Assembly: GCA_902789325.1 (NCBI GenBank)
Contig: CADANN010000005.1
Location: 1-64,000, forward strand
DNA from: an uncultured Spirochaetaceae bacterium
GTDB taxonomy: Bacteria > Spirochaetota > Spirochaetia > Treponematales > Treponemataceae
Direction of reading: 5' to 3'
Length of the DNA: 64,000 bases
Both the position numbers and the translations under genes were made by a program. The notes under the pieces are model-generated. The model searched no databases and was not told the DNA's origin. It worked only from the letters and a program-made list of their open reading frames with translations. Shown here in pieces: positions 15,401 through 21,012 of the stretch; within the stretch, counting starts at the first letter, position 1; every line of letters starts with the position of its first letter.

Positions 15401-15406
15401 TTTCAT
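419..15406 (-). CDS. Giant Ig-like repeat lipoprotein, 4,995 aa
   Basis: Probable surface-exposed or periplasmic giant lipoprotein, possibly an adhesin; function unknown. The N-terminus is a lipoprotein signal with lipobox LVGSC (Cys27). Residues about 165-285 resemble an SbsA-type Ig-like domain. Most of the rest is beta-rich Ig-like repeats rich in D, T, S, N and G, many with a D-T-T-x-P-x-V or D-K-T-A-P-V-I joint. Near-copies of a long three-module unit start at residues 808, 1267 and 1739. A second family of about 100-residue repeats lies near residues 4100-4500. The end has a Lys/Ala-rich stretch (about 4865-4892), an acidic V/A/E-rich linker, a single membrane helix and the tail KNRAAKK. 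A C-terminal membrane anchor on a lipoprotein is odd. Its ATG overlaps the upstream gene's TGA (ATGA), so translation is probably coupled to the transglutaminase-like gene. No frameshift seen. Confidence 0.9.
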   Translation of the reverse strand: MKKLNKTVSKILFSGILLSLLLLVGSCENWMSNDNFMEQIESEVHDANAAQVSVYVRYANNKMGNTEPSGNTSMKVDVPTRLSAVTSDDYGFVKWAAFSTNDFPTDKQHSSLSFITEEDYNEKFKVKELPDSVVHFSNPTNPATEVKILASRNDIFIIPIVANRPSYSLSVPANADNNVVKNTSIRILFTKAIDKNTLKDSEGNVNFSITTSTSIFTEDDNEIEAKDITDLFDYTLSDSGKMLTLKLKEGELFDNRQRITVTLLEGLCDRYGFAMNGNYTFSFQTGTNTDSLAPMIEVLYGGTGDICDVFVSFHEGEIDGKATDAAKNAPTDINDNEYTDQIVAQRIYDKLNIYVKANDIIASGNVDINPAKDLSEDNVALIYIAAGLYIDADGKPITLKDATNTISKKNYTYISGTIDPNAQISRQFIDVVPGYTETDKDGKETKISYTGGTIYTYDVSSLPDGLIRIDVWAGDMTGNAGGPDDKGAPYYTKHDNSFKSIFVVKDTTPIDSAEVKAKKQVISNSAKAPYYWYNKETLNTMELFDSPENKIHDAGHAKLRALDENLWWTFRVGDVSEKIAANDSSWKRIHDETDGTYSLKNAKAPSKDGPVDITLYLKDDLGNMSEPVLLDSIMYDNTAPTVSLKAGIGDFVNAKGEAVLHASDDQVISQILKVDIGETNNDEAGSGIRRMEIHVTKGGIDVAEPLDATKFAVKYAPASIENPKPTSEGIRDIAIDADDIASTANIKVFNVTDTNKITDGTLFIYGIKLGDADGTYQISIDLYDSALNKTPETDHKLHRGATTNFARDTTDPVINKVQIAGAVSRVAYGESEASWWMPIEEQNLASLEKVTFAVDVSESGSGIKYIKLGKNIEFTSETKIKYGSTYLVEDKDYTLDVANSTIELKDWFTPILKDAKAKAITLENVKLNNPDATEGNEIAITADDFVEKSSGEKTEFFYNDTTSGTVIYADTKKPEITTLKIEDAAKKTATNPHSLGYDSKYTDSQNVTLTLKLTAERLHNGSGVKTITLSENALFTDDTAISVDDTELTSGITYSSSKDSVTFEKPFVADNVLTFTNVHIVSAEEGKQTIKAYLTDFVGLENTPTESTVVTLDQVAPVITNIEWDAPAGIAKGSANSNEVTDQTFKVDFKEETSGARVIKFDIEYLGDAEGTPSYDKPFDLNNFELRYGSTLLNKSTDYNIKNDRYIELTSPKVASEGTFNFKNLKLRDTSAEGKYKIKVTLLDQAENINWNENTPESAYSKNIFIDTTNPVVTKVKVSGAEKREVYGNAADAKQWWMPYSKFASDGTLSNVDFEINVKEAGSGLKVLKLSEDVEFTVATKLKVGNTYLTKDTDYKLNTEANTITLLNFEEPKLLGIPATDTSAEQPVVFTLENIKLKNINTEEGNKVGFEVEDWVTNTGSNENKVYYDATTFGTYIYADSEKPEVASLHIEDSAAETTNNPHSISYDKDHYTDTQFVKLTLKLEKENTQNGSGVKNVHLTQNAQFTADTAITVNGTPLTTGYDFKDNNTTVEFNQVFTEDETLVFTNVKILSTTDGEQKITTDLTDFVGLTTEASTESNALTLDKTAPVISNIEWVADDPATTTIGFAKNYEVTDQTLKVDFTEATAGANIIKFDVIYNDETTSYATPFDMSDISIKYINGTETKTLSKADGDYTILDTNQRYIKLNEKYTSGTFEIKNIRLRNSENNEYDEGNYVVKVTLLDAAENKGENHESITIDATAPVIDGYISIPDLSDTVPALKYVEELTTSTGITSYDGYWLAKNYVGGSGSGQSANSIPLHINVKEGGSGIKVIKFLEDAVLTTSTKVCYIDGSRGKQDLPASKYTVANNTITINTKDPVDDANATNAANYYFSTKDGKTPTNSFLIIVENVGFKNTDTGSKVSKNTIKVQVSDVAKNESNEAITEHVDIYSDSIKPAKPTNFKLTDRKNSASEGTISAFTGYTNEAIVNMTFNLSDSEKFGSGYHKFVLDGATFNSNDTTLTIKNGSDVIQNLDSVLDISEDGKTLTLKKTNAAAGTYAVVKKDVTVTINNVHLDNASTQGLHSVSLTAYDLTGWASDSVSYNIILDTEGPKFDDRGPFVANYTYGTYYKPSINVYPHVSSDTESSHGIPVTYNGKTVYTVYTATSYDSGLYTTRGEVSTSSASVVRPTTYGAVLGFRVTDNIKVRGYDGSYFMYYVTDSTFEATKEQILKGTYLSSSSTSKKAIVNTSSYTSNDKNYALWFGFPTGKYSAVVVDAAGNCSDIFHFAVVKDISRPDTTDFANRQIIESPDESYSIYRNADASTTSFVSGSSTTSYNYANWNSGTVTRAPIRTVKFVTKKADKKFKLYLKLGGTSTSDHKYLDGSLATTTTSAYENVTASLTDSPIEKYAISTWYGAWPTADDSETDVNESQIAYEPAVPKFTTFPGGGTLDASGNYNTDPSAQLVGSYFNYTSTTATWRVEGGYNEWHSFTPTTPASDNQKNKDTGNEIYSYVDSNKNLVIEVPNTRSTPPITVFLRDGCGNMSYVVLGYKDSDKVAASFDFDDKLGKITTDNGVVKTPQIVQNPHLTYTTGTTNYTTWNGYRYSWNNQSGNGNEDDADKKNGVGETFGFMKDKTKNATYYNTNIYADSDNKIQKYTSSYSYKKPKLALTLQYSGNRESVLFSSGTKYAITNPDKDAPANSANDYTCRALLYISRISSVPNYDTIIKSKVLGTTLGTSDKNKDGYRTNWVGVKTPTSDDQATVILDYPEPDYTALGWTVNTANHEPIPYYIWYIFEDRVGNYEIGKVVNSNVMGAYLNTSTRQGFDMWLYDGEAPEVTIYGTNGTKPDEIGNTQTNVEKLISDNNGYVPYLQGTNTVWISSNPSRGARHSSLIKAPATGTWGVTNKVENESTGNLVTERQYLPFANLTVSKEITGIKAFCWSTSETAPAYDTCASTDNTQGDGSANGKWYAGSGTDVNGTTRIPATQYDVGWAYTYKNATNTYLPYGAGNTYAGKYTGTKINEVLPYDIINKNPGCALYLYVMDWTGNIAKYRIGSNLVFKNDATPPAYNASSDTNTVKNEWYVDYTDRFHIRIAGNGKGSDKDPPDGQKTMQIEFPESYFTDVSGAGIKGYHYYNASTNSYPTLNVAKGYLELPYSVYKNWGDSVNGTAFSVYVFDNVGNYSQFNLYGILDKTPPAVDTVSLVTKASSGTLFADSQKVYNTSSDSVTGYGYCHGFDKPAQYHADNNIPADELQEVWINKTGTAKFHINLTSNPGDLDDIRINEWNTNKWDTISSYKDNSTDWSAANTDSDCLNYYMGGYNKLTFASGGTYYQIEVLDKSGNATYRYFKIYLDNEAPVLSKDSSGNTIKPVITLGKGSINAVGTDYYYTADASHPLKLSFAVTDGQNGVGSNENLKKIKYSLNGTTWLPESGYIEDPSDIKIDISSGDIETLYFQDILENKTEVALKPGFSYTYTNGAGQTGTKDDISKLNFYGDDPDETAPAKPTITINKIGTKVNLDANSYSTSDTKWLNSNSKDTVLITNKDAKELCIQFTKANTNKYIIGYLVTEKTKTGNSNAVVKTKYNTETVNVNGSDYIVYSQAVDTGKVINEVPHAPDTYIGYYSCTSLGTDIVEMLPMILPESTLNGSYGFVTRQYWAVDVVGNISSEPLELKYSYDDPNKAQDIELIESIDSINDTEVYTDTENNKSKVKDLIKEQIGDQITKFSKKAKSEFTNYTGNKNGAIYFSDGYILLRCTLPEKALDSYTELPKTVDLYDVWTDWGGGNRARGRSKDLKIIPSDKTITAADGSTRYYCYLAFKVVGHPENNGETFDDNTSYGGSVIHAKIYGKGQAKSDFAYLKAQGITQNKNYGWQMDTEGPKFASSVESGNILKGYQTIGNFEKVYDRANDEKKDYVTVAYESGMKIGIQKINDSGAGADSYKFEIVNGSTTTYDGPHPLVTENIGGTDYYVFTLPDITTVHTSLNLYLIDKVGNVSSQYIVASKDDPGDKWWILNDILKNATADSVKVTATKSYTDAGPYPFLIEPPAGSIIKTIKVHLEYPDGSISKESIKMPTNDFKETVNGQDKYYKRVDFVDYQDNNLLASGGKWSEGTKLSDNTIKGWVNINGFDFKVRSATKQWLPQTVVLTINDDMPDKKVVKVKDWVPAFSLDLSKITWGNVTWESGKSSYELLLTLPTEVIKDKNGNITETLYATEDNICYELVKDAEDTALNDVSLSIETPDSTKPNEVKFVISGVPSVKDWKDHSISIKVWDKYDPKETPDSTTKEVLTISSIKLGENENDITLTKATWEAGVDTYKVPIVLGNDVPISKLENLTVSASGVDGVNVTYNEETTEGGTKKPYFELTNVPTASTYWAPKTITISISGTTVKDTLTMDAITIDSMKLSDSDVELAPATYVDGISEYKVPITLKGTNPPPIETLADQTFTASKTGVSVELVKGEDGKPALNADGKYELKLTGVSAAKDWEVQYITIAVSGSKVTSGALAALQAIKIDAISAADIDIKLLTGEDNTETDLKWENVTTYGEGRTKTFKIRVKTPGDKEISKLDVTNNTTNVTLNWTSGNEATITAYPNWTETKVSFIINADENGENGITKTEFFTIPAITGDDFGIKIPAWDSVTANEDGSKSLPLTITVPASVSTINTLQAVGGDIQLHEGNPILIISPVWETITSIKFTIKDVEKVVDYTIPAKTISATDVTVSLGTVSGENVSNNTNTQCFVKISFKEGVTGVTISEVTPIDGTKVTVSKENWDGEGYLVKPDTTVEGNENGVIPDGEVLLVKTSHGNFRITLFSSGTAAGSVSLNNRSLAGRLTNFVKDLVSGSSEAYTEKNVSAYSYSDPVIVIDESVSVLARDIADVLAEQETLAKKEVKKAAKAAKKAKKAQKAAAAKVEKAPVEKPVVTETVETVAVTSAAAVNEVVETVVETVADEGTIATVEEAAPEAKVSMTAVDASVTESVADDQAQSDAILWLALAALCTAVVGIVVLFLKNRAAKK

Positions 15407-18400
15407 TTCTCTTTCCTTTTGTTTGCTATGAATACGGCTGAAATTGCAGCAGCAATACCTGCAATTACGCCAATTAATATACCATGTGATTTTTTTGAAG
15501 TTGATGAAACAGCAGTTGTTGTAGTTGACTCTGCGGAAGCAGTAACTGAGCTTGTCTCTGCGATGGTTTCGACAGGGGCAGTAACCTTATTTTCTGTGTG
15601 CTCAACCATCTTATTTTCTGAGTTCTCAACAACAGGCTCGGCAACGGCTGTTTCTTCTGAAACAGCAATTGAAGGCTGTGGAATAACTTCTGGAACTGGG
15701 ATGTCGGAAGCAACTTCGATAACTTTCTCAGCAACTTTTTCTACAACTTTTTCAGCAACTTCTTCTACCTTAAAGTTAGTAATTGATTCAACTTTTTCAG
15801 CTTCTTTTTCTGAAAGGAAGCTGCTGAACGGATTTACTTCAAGGGCTGCAAGCTCAATTGTTTCTTCTTTCTTTTCTTCCTCTTTTACTTCTTCGCCAGG
15901 ATTTACGGCAAAGCTATATTCTTCATTTTTATAGAGGAAGGCTTTTTCATTCTGATAATTACCCATTTCTTCTTCGAATGGCTTCATACCAGGAATTGTT
16001 TCTGCTGTATAAGCTGATTCTGGTGCCCACTCTGCAGAAGGCTGAACGGTAAAGCGTGGAACAGCACGGAGTGGAACGTCTGTTGTTACAGAAGTAATAG
16101 AAGATTCTGGCTTTGCTTCGAGAGGCTCGATTGTTTCTTCTTCAGCAGGTTCTTCAGCCTGTGCTACAGATGTATCAACAGTGTCACTTGAATCAGCGGT
16201 TTCAGCCAGTTCAGTTGTATCGGCTGTATCGGCTGTTTCGACAACTTTAGTGTCGGCTTCGGCAACGGCAGTTTCTTCAGAAACAGCAAGTTCAGGTTCT
16301 GGAATTACTTCCGGTACCGGAATATCACTTGCAACTACCTTCTCTTCTTCCTCTTCAAAGGTTGCAAAGTCTACACTTTCATCTACCTGAATAGAAATAT
16401 CTTCAACAGTTTCGCCGTGCTCTTTAATTGTATCCTCTGCAAGAGCAAGGAGGTCTTCTACAGAAATGAGGTTTAAGTCAAGTTCATGAGAAATGCCGAC
16501 GTAAACTTCTGGCTCTGGCTCAGGAGTTGGTTCGGGTTCAACTTCTGGTTCTGCAATGGCTACTGCTTTATCATTATCATCACCATCGCCGCCTTCAGTT
16601 TTATCTTCTTCAACATCCGGCTCTTTTTCTTCTTCAATGTTAGTTGGAACTACCGCAACAACAGGTGTAACATCTTCAAGAGTTTCAGCAGGTGCTTCCG
16701 GCTTTGGCATTTTTACAACAACATCAGTTGTTTGAGTTGCAATCTGATTTGTTGCTGCAGGTGCACTTTCTACAGCACTACCCTTACTGCTTGTAATCCA
16801 GATTGTATTTTCAAGTCTGTCTGCAAGCGAGAAACTTCGGCCAGAAGTAGATTCAAATGCTCCAAGGTATGAATACTTTCTTGCAAGTTCAATGTCTGTA
16901 TTAAATACGGTACCATACCAGCGGTCGCAGTCCTTGTAATTTCCCAATTCGTAAGCACAGCGTGCAAGACCAATCATTGCAAGTGTATTGTCCGGATTTG
17001 CAGCAAGCACTTCGTTATACCAGTTTGTAGCACGGTCATAATCTTTAATAGAATAATAAAGGTTAGCTGTGTTCAAAACAGAAGGCATGTATTCCAGATT
17101 GCGTGCCAGACGGAACTGTTTTTCGGCCTGTTCAAAAAGACCATAGCGTGCATAAAGAACACCAAAGTCATTATAGTTCTGAGCCGAAGGATTCATAGCA
17201 ATACGATTTTCGTACATTGCAATCTGCGGCATAATCTGGCCAACAATAAACTCATCTACAGAATGAGAGAAAAGTCTTGCAACGTAAGTTTCATCTGGCA
17301 AGGTAAATCTTGCAACAGCACCTGGAACGTTTACAGGTTTATAAATCTTCCAGGAATCTTCCATTTTGTAGAGCATTGCGTTTCCGCTGCGTGCAGCTGT
17401 GTTCCATTCCCACGCACCTTTGTGCCATGCCTTATTAAAGCCTTCATCAGTAAGGGTGATTTCAAGTGGCACCCAAACCTTGTCGCCGTCTACAATAAAC
17501 TCATCAAGTGTAAGGAAGTATTCCTGTGCTTCTTCTACAGTAAAGCCTGAATCAAAAGCCATAAAAATATGACCAGGAATTGTAATGAAAGCTGTTTTAA
17601 TTCCTACAGATTCAAGCAACGAACATACGAGAATTGAGAGGTCGTCACAGTCACCACCACGATACATCAAGGTCTGGTAAGGGAACTGAAGGAAGTCAAT
17701 AGAAGCAGTACCTACGTTATCCTCGAATGCAGAAGTCGGGTCTTTTACATAGTTAATACCAAACTGATCAAGGGCATCAAAAATACCCATTGCATACTGA
17801 ATATTTGTTGTAAGTCCACTGCGGATATTTTCACGGATTGTAGAAACTACATATTTTGCAAACCACATAGCGGCAGGGTCTTTTGAAGAAACAAAAGCCG
17901 AAGCACAACGGTCATCTTCCCAAGACATATTGTTACGGCCATAAACCGGAACTACCATTGGGAAGGTTGCAGTCTGTTTTTTTCCAAGATATTTATATTC
18001 TACTGTGATTGTGGACATAGTATCGTTCTTTTCGTTTAACTCAAGCATCTGCTCGTTAAAGAACGCTCTAAGATCTACGCTAAAACTTTCGCCCTGTTTA
18101 AGTTTTGCCATTTTGCCACATTCTTTTGGCTGGCTCATATACTGTGGCTGGAAGAAATATACATTTACGTCTGTGATTGTTACATCTTCATTATTTGTAA
18201 CTTCTACAGAACCAAAAGGATTTTCGTTATACCATGAGTAGAATACCGGGAATACAGGTTTAAGTTCATCCTGATTTACGCTTACGTTAGTTTTGTTAGA
18301 AAAAGCTTTTGTAAGGTTGAAGGTTACGCCTGGAGTTACATCTGCGGCAGTAATGAATTTTGAATTTTTGTAAGCATAATGACTTGCACCACCGCCAGCA

Positions 18401-18903
18401 AATACTGAAATTGTAGGATTTATTTTATAAGAAACGTAAATACCGCCAGTAACGCTAAGGCCCTGTACGGTAGTAGTTGATTTATTGGCTCCTGAACCAC
18501 GTGTATAATCAGAATGGTAATAACCAATTCCAGCATTAAAATCTATGCCAAGTCTGTCTGTAATTGTAAGATGATAACCGCCACCAACAGTTCCACCAAT
18601 TACACCGATATTTCCAATATCCTGCTTGGTGTCGAAGGTGTACTGCTTGTAGTCTCCCTGAAGGAAGATATTGAAATACTGATTCGGGCGATATGTAAGT
18701 TGAACACCACCACCAAAACCAGTTGAAAGAGAATCATCAAATTTTACAACAGGAAAAGAAAAGTGTGGAAATACACTGATAAGAAATTCTCCGCCTTCTG
18801 CAACAACTGGTGCACTTCCAATAATTGCGGCAGCCGCTCCTGCGACAACCTTCTTCGATACTCTCTTTTCTTTTCTTACTTTTTTTGACTGTTTACCTGA
18901 CAT
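15403..18903 (-). CDS. Beta-barrel/transglutaminase-like/TPR protein
   Basis: 1,166 aa. A Lys/Arg-rich start precedes a hydrophobic signal (VVAGAAAAIIGSAPVVA). Residues about 40-210 alternate like a small outer-membrane beta-barrel. A beta-sandwich region follows, then a transglutaminase-like core with GGDCDDLS (Cys419) and GHIFMAFD (His445), both in the right order for a papain-like Cys-His pair. TPR-like repeats occupy about 570-700. A long acidic Pro/Glu/Val region (about 720-1130) contains the motif ASDIPVPEVIP twice. The protein ends in a membrane helix and ANKRKEK. The role is unknown; by family logic it could cleave or cross-link peptide bonds or act on surface protein. It lies 36 bp after its paralogue and overlaps the giant lipoprotein start, which suggests it serves that protein. 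Confidence 0.85.
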   Translation of the reverse strand: MSGKQSKKVRKEKRVSKKVVAGAAAAIIGSAPVVAEGGEFLISVFPHFSFPVVKFDDSLSTGFGGGVQLTYRPNQYFNIFLQGDYKQYTFDTKQDIGNIGVIGGTVGGGYHLTITDRLGIDFNAGIGYYHSDYTRGSGANKSTTTVQGLSVTGGIYVSYKINPTISVFAGGGASHYAYKNSKFITAADVTPGVTFNLTKAFSNKTNVSVNQDELKPVFPVFYSWYNENPFGSVEVTNNEDVTITDVNVYFFQPQYMSQPKECGKMAKLKQGESFSVDLRAFFNEQMLELNEKNDTMSTITVEYKYLGKKQTATFPMVVPVYGRNNMSWEDDRCASAFVSSKDPAAMWFAKYVVSTIRENIRSGLTTNIQYAMGIFDALDQFGINYVKDPTSAFEDNVGTASIDFLQFPYQTLMYRGGDCDDLSILVCSLLESVGIKTAFITIPGHIFMAFDSGFTVEEAQEYFLTLDEFIVDGDKVWVPLEITLTDEGFNKAWHKGAWEWNTAARSGNAMLYKMEDSWKIYKPVNVPGAVARFTLPDETYVARLFSHSVDEFIVGQIMPQIAMYENRIAMNPSAQNYNDFGVLYARYGLFEQAEKQFRLARNLEYMPSVLNTANLYYSIKDYDRATNWYNEVLAANPDNTLAMIGLARCAYELGNYKDCDRWYGTVFNTDIELARKYSYLGAFESTSGRSFSLADRLENTIWITSSKGSAVESAPAATNQIATQTTDVVVKMPKPEAPAETLEDVTPVVAVVPTNIEEEKEPDVEEDKTEGGDGDDNDKAVAIAEPEVEPEPTPEPEPEVYVGISHELDLNLISVEDLLALAEDTIKEHGETVEDISIQVDESVDFATFEEEEEKVVASDIPVPEVIPEPELAVSEETAVAEADTKVVETADTADTTELAETADSSDTVDTSVAQAEEPAEEETIEPLEAKPESSITSVTTDVPLRAVPRFTVQPSAEWAPESAYTAETIPGMKPFEEEMGNYQNEKAFLYKNEEYSFAVNPGEEVKEEEKKEETIELAALEVNPFSSFLSEKEAEKVESITNFKVEEVAEKVVEKVAEKVIEVASDIPVPEVIPQPSIAVSEETAVAEPVVENSENKMVEHTENKVTAPVETIAETSSVTASAESTTTTAVSSTSKKSHGILIGVIAGIAAAISAVFIANKRKEK

Positions 18904-18939
18904 TTTATTTTACAAACTCTTTCCCATTTTTAGGATGAT

Positions 18940-20880
18940 TTAATCACCCTGCAGCTCACTTTGAATACGGTTTAAACCTGCATTTGCCGTTCTGTTTTCC
19001 GGCTCAATTTCGAGTGCTTTTTTGTACCAAGACAATGCTTCCTCATATTTTTTCTGAAGGGCAGCAATGTTTCCAAGATTGTTCATTGCAGGAACAGATC
19101 CCATTTTAGCCGAAAGCTGATAAACCGGAATTGCACTTGAATACATTCCGGCTCGTACATAGAGCATTCCAAGCTGATTGTACAACTCTGGAGAAGCTCC
19201 TTCCTGTAAAATGCGGTTCTGAACGGCTGCAATCTGCGGGCCAAACTCAGCTGTAATATATCGCGAAATATCTGTTTCAACTGCATCAGAGATTTTCTTT
19301 TCTGATGTTTCCAGTGCAACAGCTTCACCACTAGAGAAACTTGCCGGAGGGTAAATACTCCATGCTTCTGAAAGGTCTACAAAGTAATAATCTTCTTCGG
19401 CCTGATTTACATACATAATCTCTTCTACGGCATTGTACCAGCTGTTAATAAAGCCTTCACTAAGAGCCTTCATAGAAAGAGGAATCCAGATATTATCATC
19501 ATCAAGAATTACTACACGGTCTATACCGTCGAAAAAGTTTCCGGCTCTTGAAGAAGCAACTTCTGTATTGAAGAGAACTATAAAATCATCCTGAGTACAG
19601 ATAAATGCAGACTGAATACCTACAGACTGCAAAAGCGACATCATAAGAATTCCAAGGTCATCCTTATCGCCTGATTTATAGCTCATTGTCTGATATGGAT
19701 ACTGAATATAGTCAAGTTCATTAATATCAAGGTGATGCATATCATAAGGAGTTGTAACATCTTCCTCGCATTTGATTCCCGCAAGACGCATTCCTTCAAA
19801 TACATACATAGCAAACTGCATGTTGCGGTTAAGACCAGAACGAAGGTAACGGCGGGCAACACCTACAAGATATTTAGAGAACTCAAGAACTTCCTGGGCA
19901 GAAGAAGAAACGTAACAGGCAATAGCGGCTGGGTCTGCCCAACGAGTCTGGTTACGGTTATAAACTGGAATAACGATTGAACTTACAGCAGTACGCTTTT
20001 GACCAAGCAATTCGTAATTTACAACTACTTCAGCTGAAATTTCTCCATTTTCCTTAAAGTCGAAAATCTTATCTGAAAAGTCTGCAACAAGAGGAATTGC
20101 TTCTGTTTTATGTTTGCGCAAAACAGAAATCTCACCGCATTCAAGTTCAGAAGCTGTGTAGCCGTTTACATCACGAAGCGAAACACGAACGTTTTTGATT
20201 TCGGCAGTTTCGTCGTTTGTAATATAGATTGTTCCCAAAGAGTTTTCTTTATAAATTGTATAGAAGATTGGGAAGACGTTATCGTCACATTCAGCAGCAG
20301 CACTTACACTGCCTGTTGATTTTTTTGTATCAAGACGGTAGGTAACACTAACACCGGCAGAAACGCCCTGCATAAGAGGATTGTTCCACCATGAATCATA
20401 CTGAAAATCCAGCCATGAAGCTGTAAGACCAACAGAAATAGAAGGATTGATTCGGAATGCGGCTCCTGCTTCTGCCTTATACCATGGCTGATAGTGCATT
20501 ATACTGTCAGAAACAGCCATACTTAAACCGCCAGAAACTGCGGCATTTAATGAAATGCGTGAAAATGGATACGCTGTTGCTCCAAGTTTAAGTCCTACAG
20601 GTACAAAGAAAACATTTCTTGACTGATCTTCTTTGAGTTCAGACGATGACTTTTTAGGAACTGCATAAAAACCTGCTGTAGTTCCAACATTCATGACATC
20701 GAAAAGAGTAATACCTGTATCGAGCATCCCACCATACCCCAACACATCATATTTGTCTTTTCCCCCGGTTAAAAATGGAAAAGTAAGATCTGGTGTTAAT
20801 GAAAATACAAGTTCAACTGCAGCTACAGGGAGACTTAAAAAAATTAATAATATTATAGAAGAGAATACTTTTTTGTGCAT
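18940..20880 (-). CDS. Degenerate transglutaminase-like/TPR protein
   Basis: 646 aa, first gene of the three-gene operon. It has a signal peptide (MHKKVFSSIILLIFLSLPVAA), an N-terminal beta-barrel-like region, a beta-sandwich, a transglutaminase-like fold and C-terminal TPR repeats (about 560-640). Segment by segment it matches the first part of the 1,166-aa neighbour (QFPYQT/QYPYQT blocks, NxxQFAM, YxxxGDxDDL). The catalytic positions are lost: Lys406 stands where the neighbour has Cys419, and Asp432 where it has His445. It is therefore probably a non-catalytic partner or scaffold. It lacks the acidic region and C-terminal anchor of the neighbour. A good promoter sits upstream. Confidence 0.82.
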   Translation of the reverse strand: MHKKVFSSIILLIFLSLPVAAVELVFSLTPDLTFPFLTGGKDKYDVLGYGGMLDTGITLFDVMNVGTTAGFYAVPKKSSSELKEDQSRNVFFVPVGLKLGATAYPFSRISLNAAVSGGLSMAVSDSIMHYQPWYKAEAGAAFRINPSISVGLTASWLDFQYDSWWNNPLMQGVSAGVSVTYRLDTKKSTGSVSAAAECDDNVFPIFYTIYKENSLGTIYITNDETAEIKNVRVSLRDVNGYTASELECGEISVLRKHKTEAIPLVADFSDKIFDFKENGEISAEVVVNYELLGQKRTAVSSIVIPVYNRNQTRWADPAAIACYVSSSAQEVLEFSKYLVGVARRYLRSGLNRNMQFAMYVFEGMRLAGIKCEEDVTTPYDMHHLDINELDYIQYPYQTMSYKSGDKDDLGILMMSLLQSVGIQSAFICTQDDFIVLFNTEVASSRAGNFFDGIDRVVILDDDNIWIPLSMKALSEGFINSWYNAVEEIMYVNQAEEDYYFVDLSEAWSIYPPASFSSGEAVALETSEKKISDAVETDISRYITAEFGPQIAAVQNRILQEGASPELYNQLGMLYVRAGMYSSAIPVYQLSAKMGSVPAMNNLGNIAALQKKYEEALSWYKKALEIEPENRTANAGLNRIQSELQGD

Positions 20881-20906
20881 TTTATTTTAAACTCTCAATC
20901 TTTCAA

Positions 20907-20935
20907 ATTATAACAGATTAAACGATTTATTGCAA
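20907..20935 (-). promoter_or_regulatory. Promoter of the giant-lipoprotein operon
   Basis: On the minus strand TTGCAA (20930-20935), a 17-bp spacer and a perfect TATAAT (20907-20912) lie about 30 bp upstream of the ATG at 20880. This is a strong housekeeping-sigma match and implies all three genes can be co-transcribed. Confidence 0.75.
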
Positions 20936-20972
20936 ATAAGAATTATAATTTTTTGATATTTTTTTAAAGAAT

Positions 20973-21005
20973 TTGTCATTATCGGGCTTAATCCGATAAT
21001 GACAA
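20973..21005 (-). terminator. Hairpin after the DEAD-box helicase gene
   Basis: A 13-bp perfect stem TTGTCATTATCGG/CCGATAATGACAA with a 7-nt loop lies directly after the helicase stop codon. The following minus-strand sequence (ATTCTTT) is only weakly U-rich, so termination strength is uncertain. Confidence 0.55.
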
Positions 21006-21012
21006 TAAAAGT

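Noticed and set aside
15419..16390. Plus-strand open frames opposite the acidic region of the 1,166-aa protein
   Set aside because: Low-complexity Ser/Thr/Ala products antisense to a well-supported coding region, no ribosome binding site or promoter.
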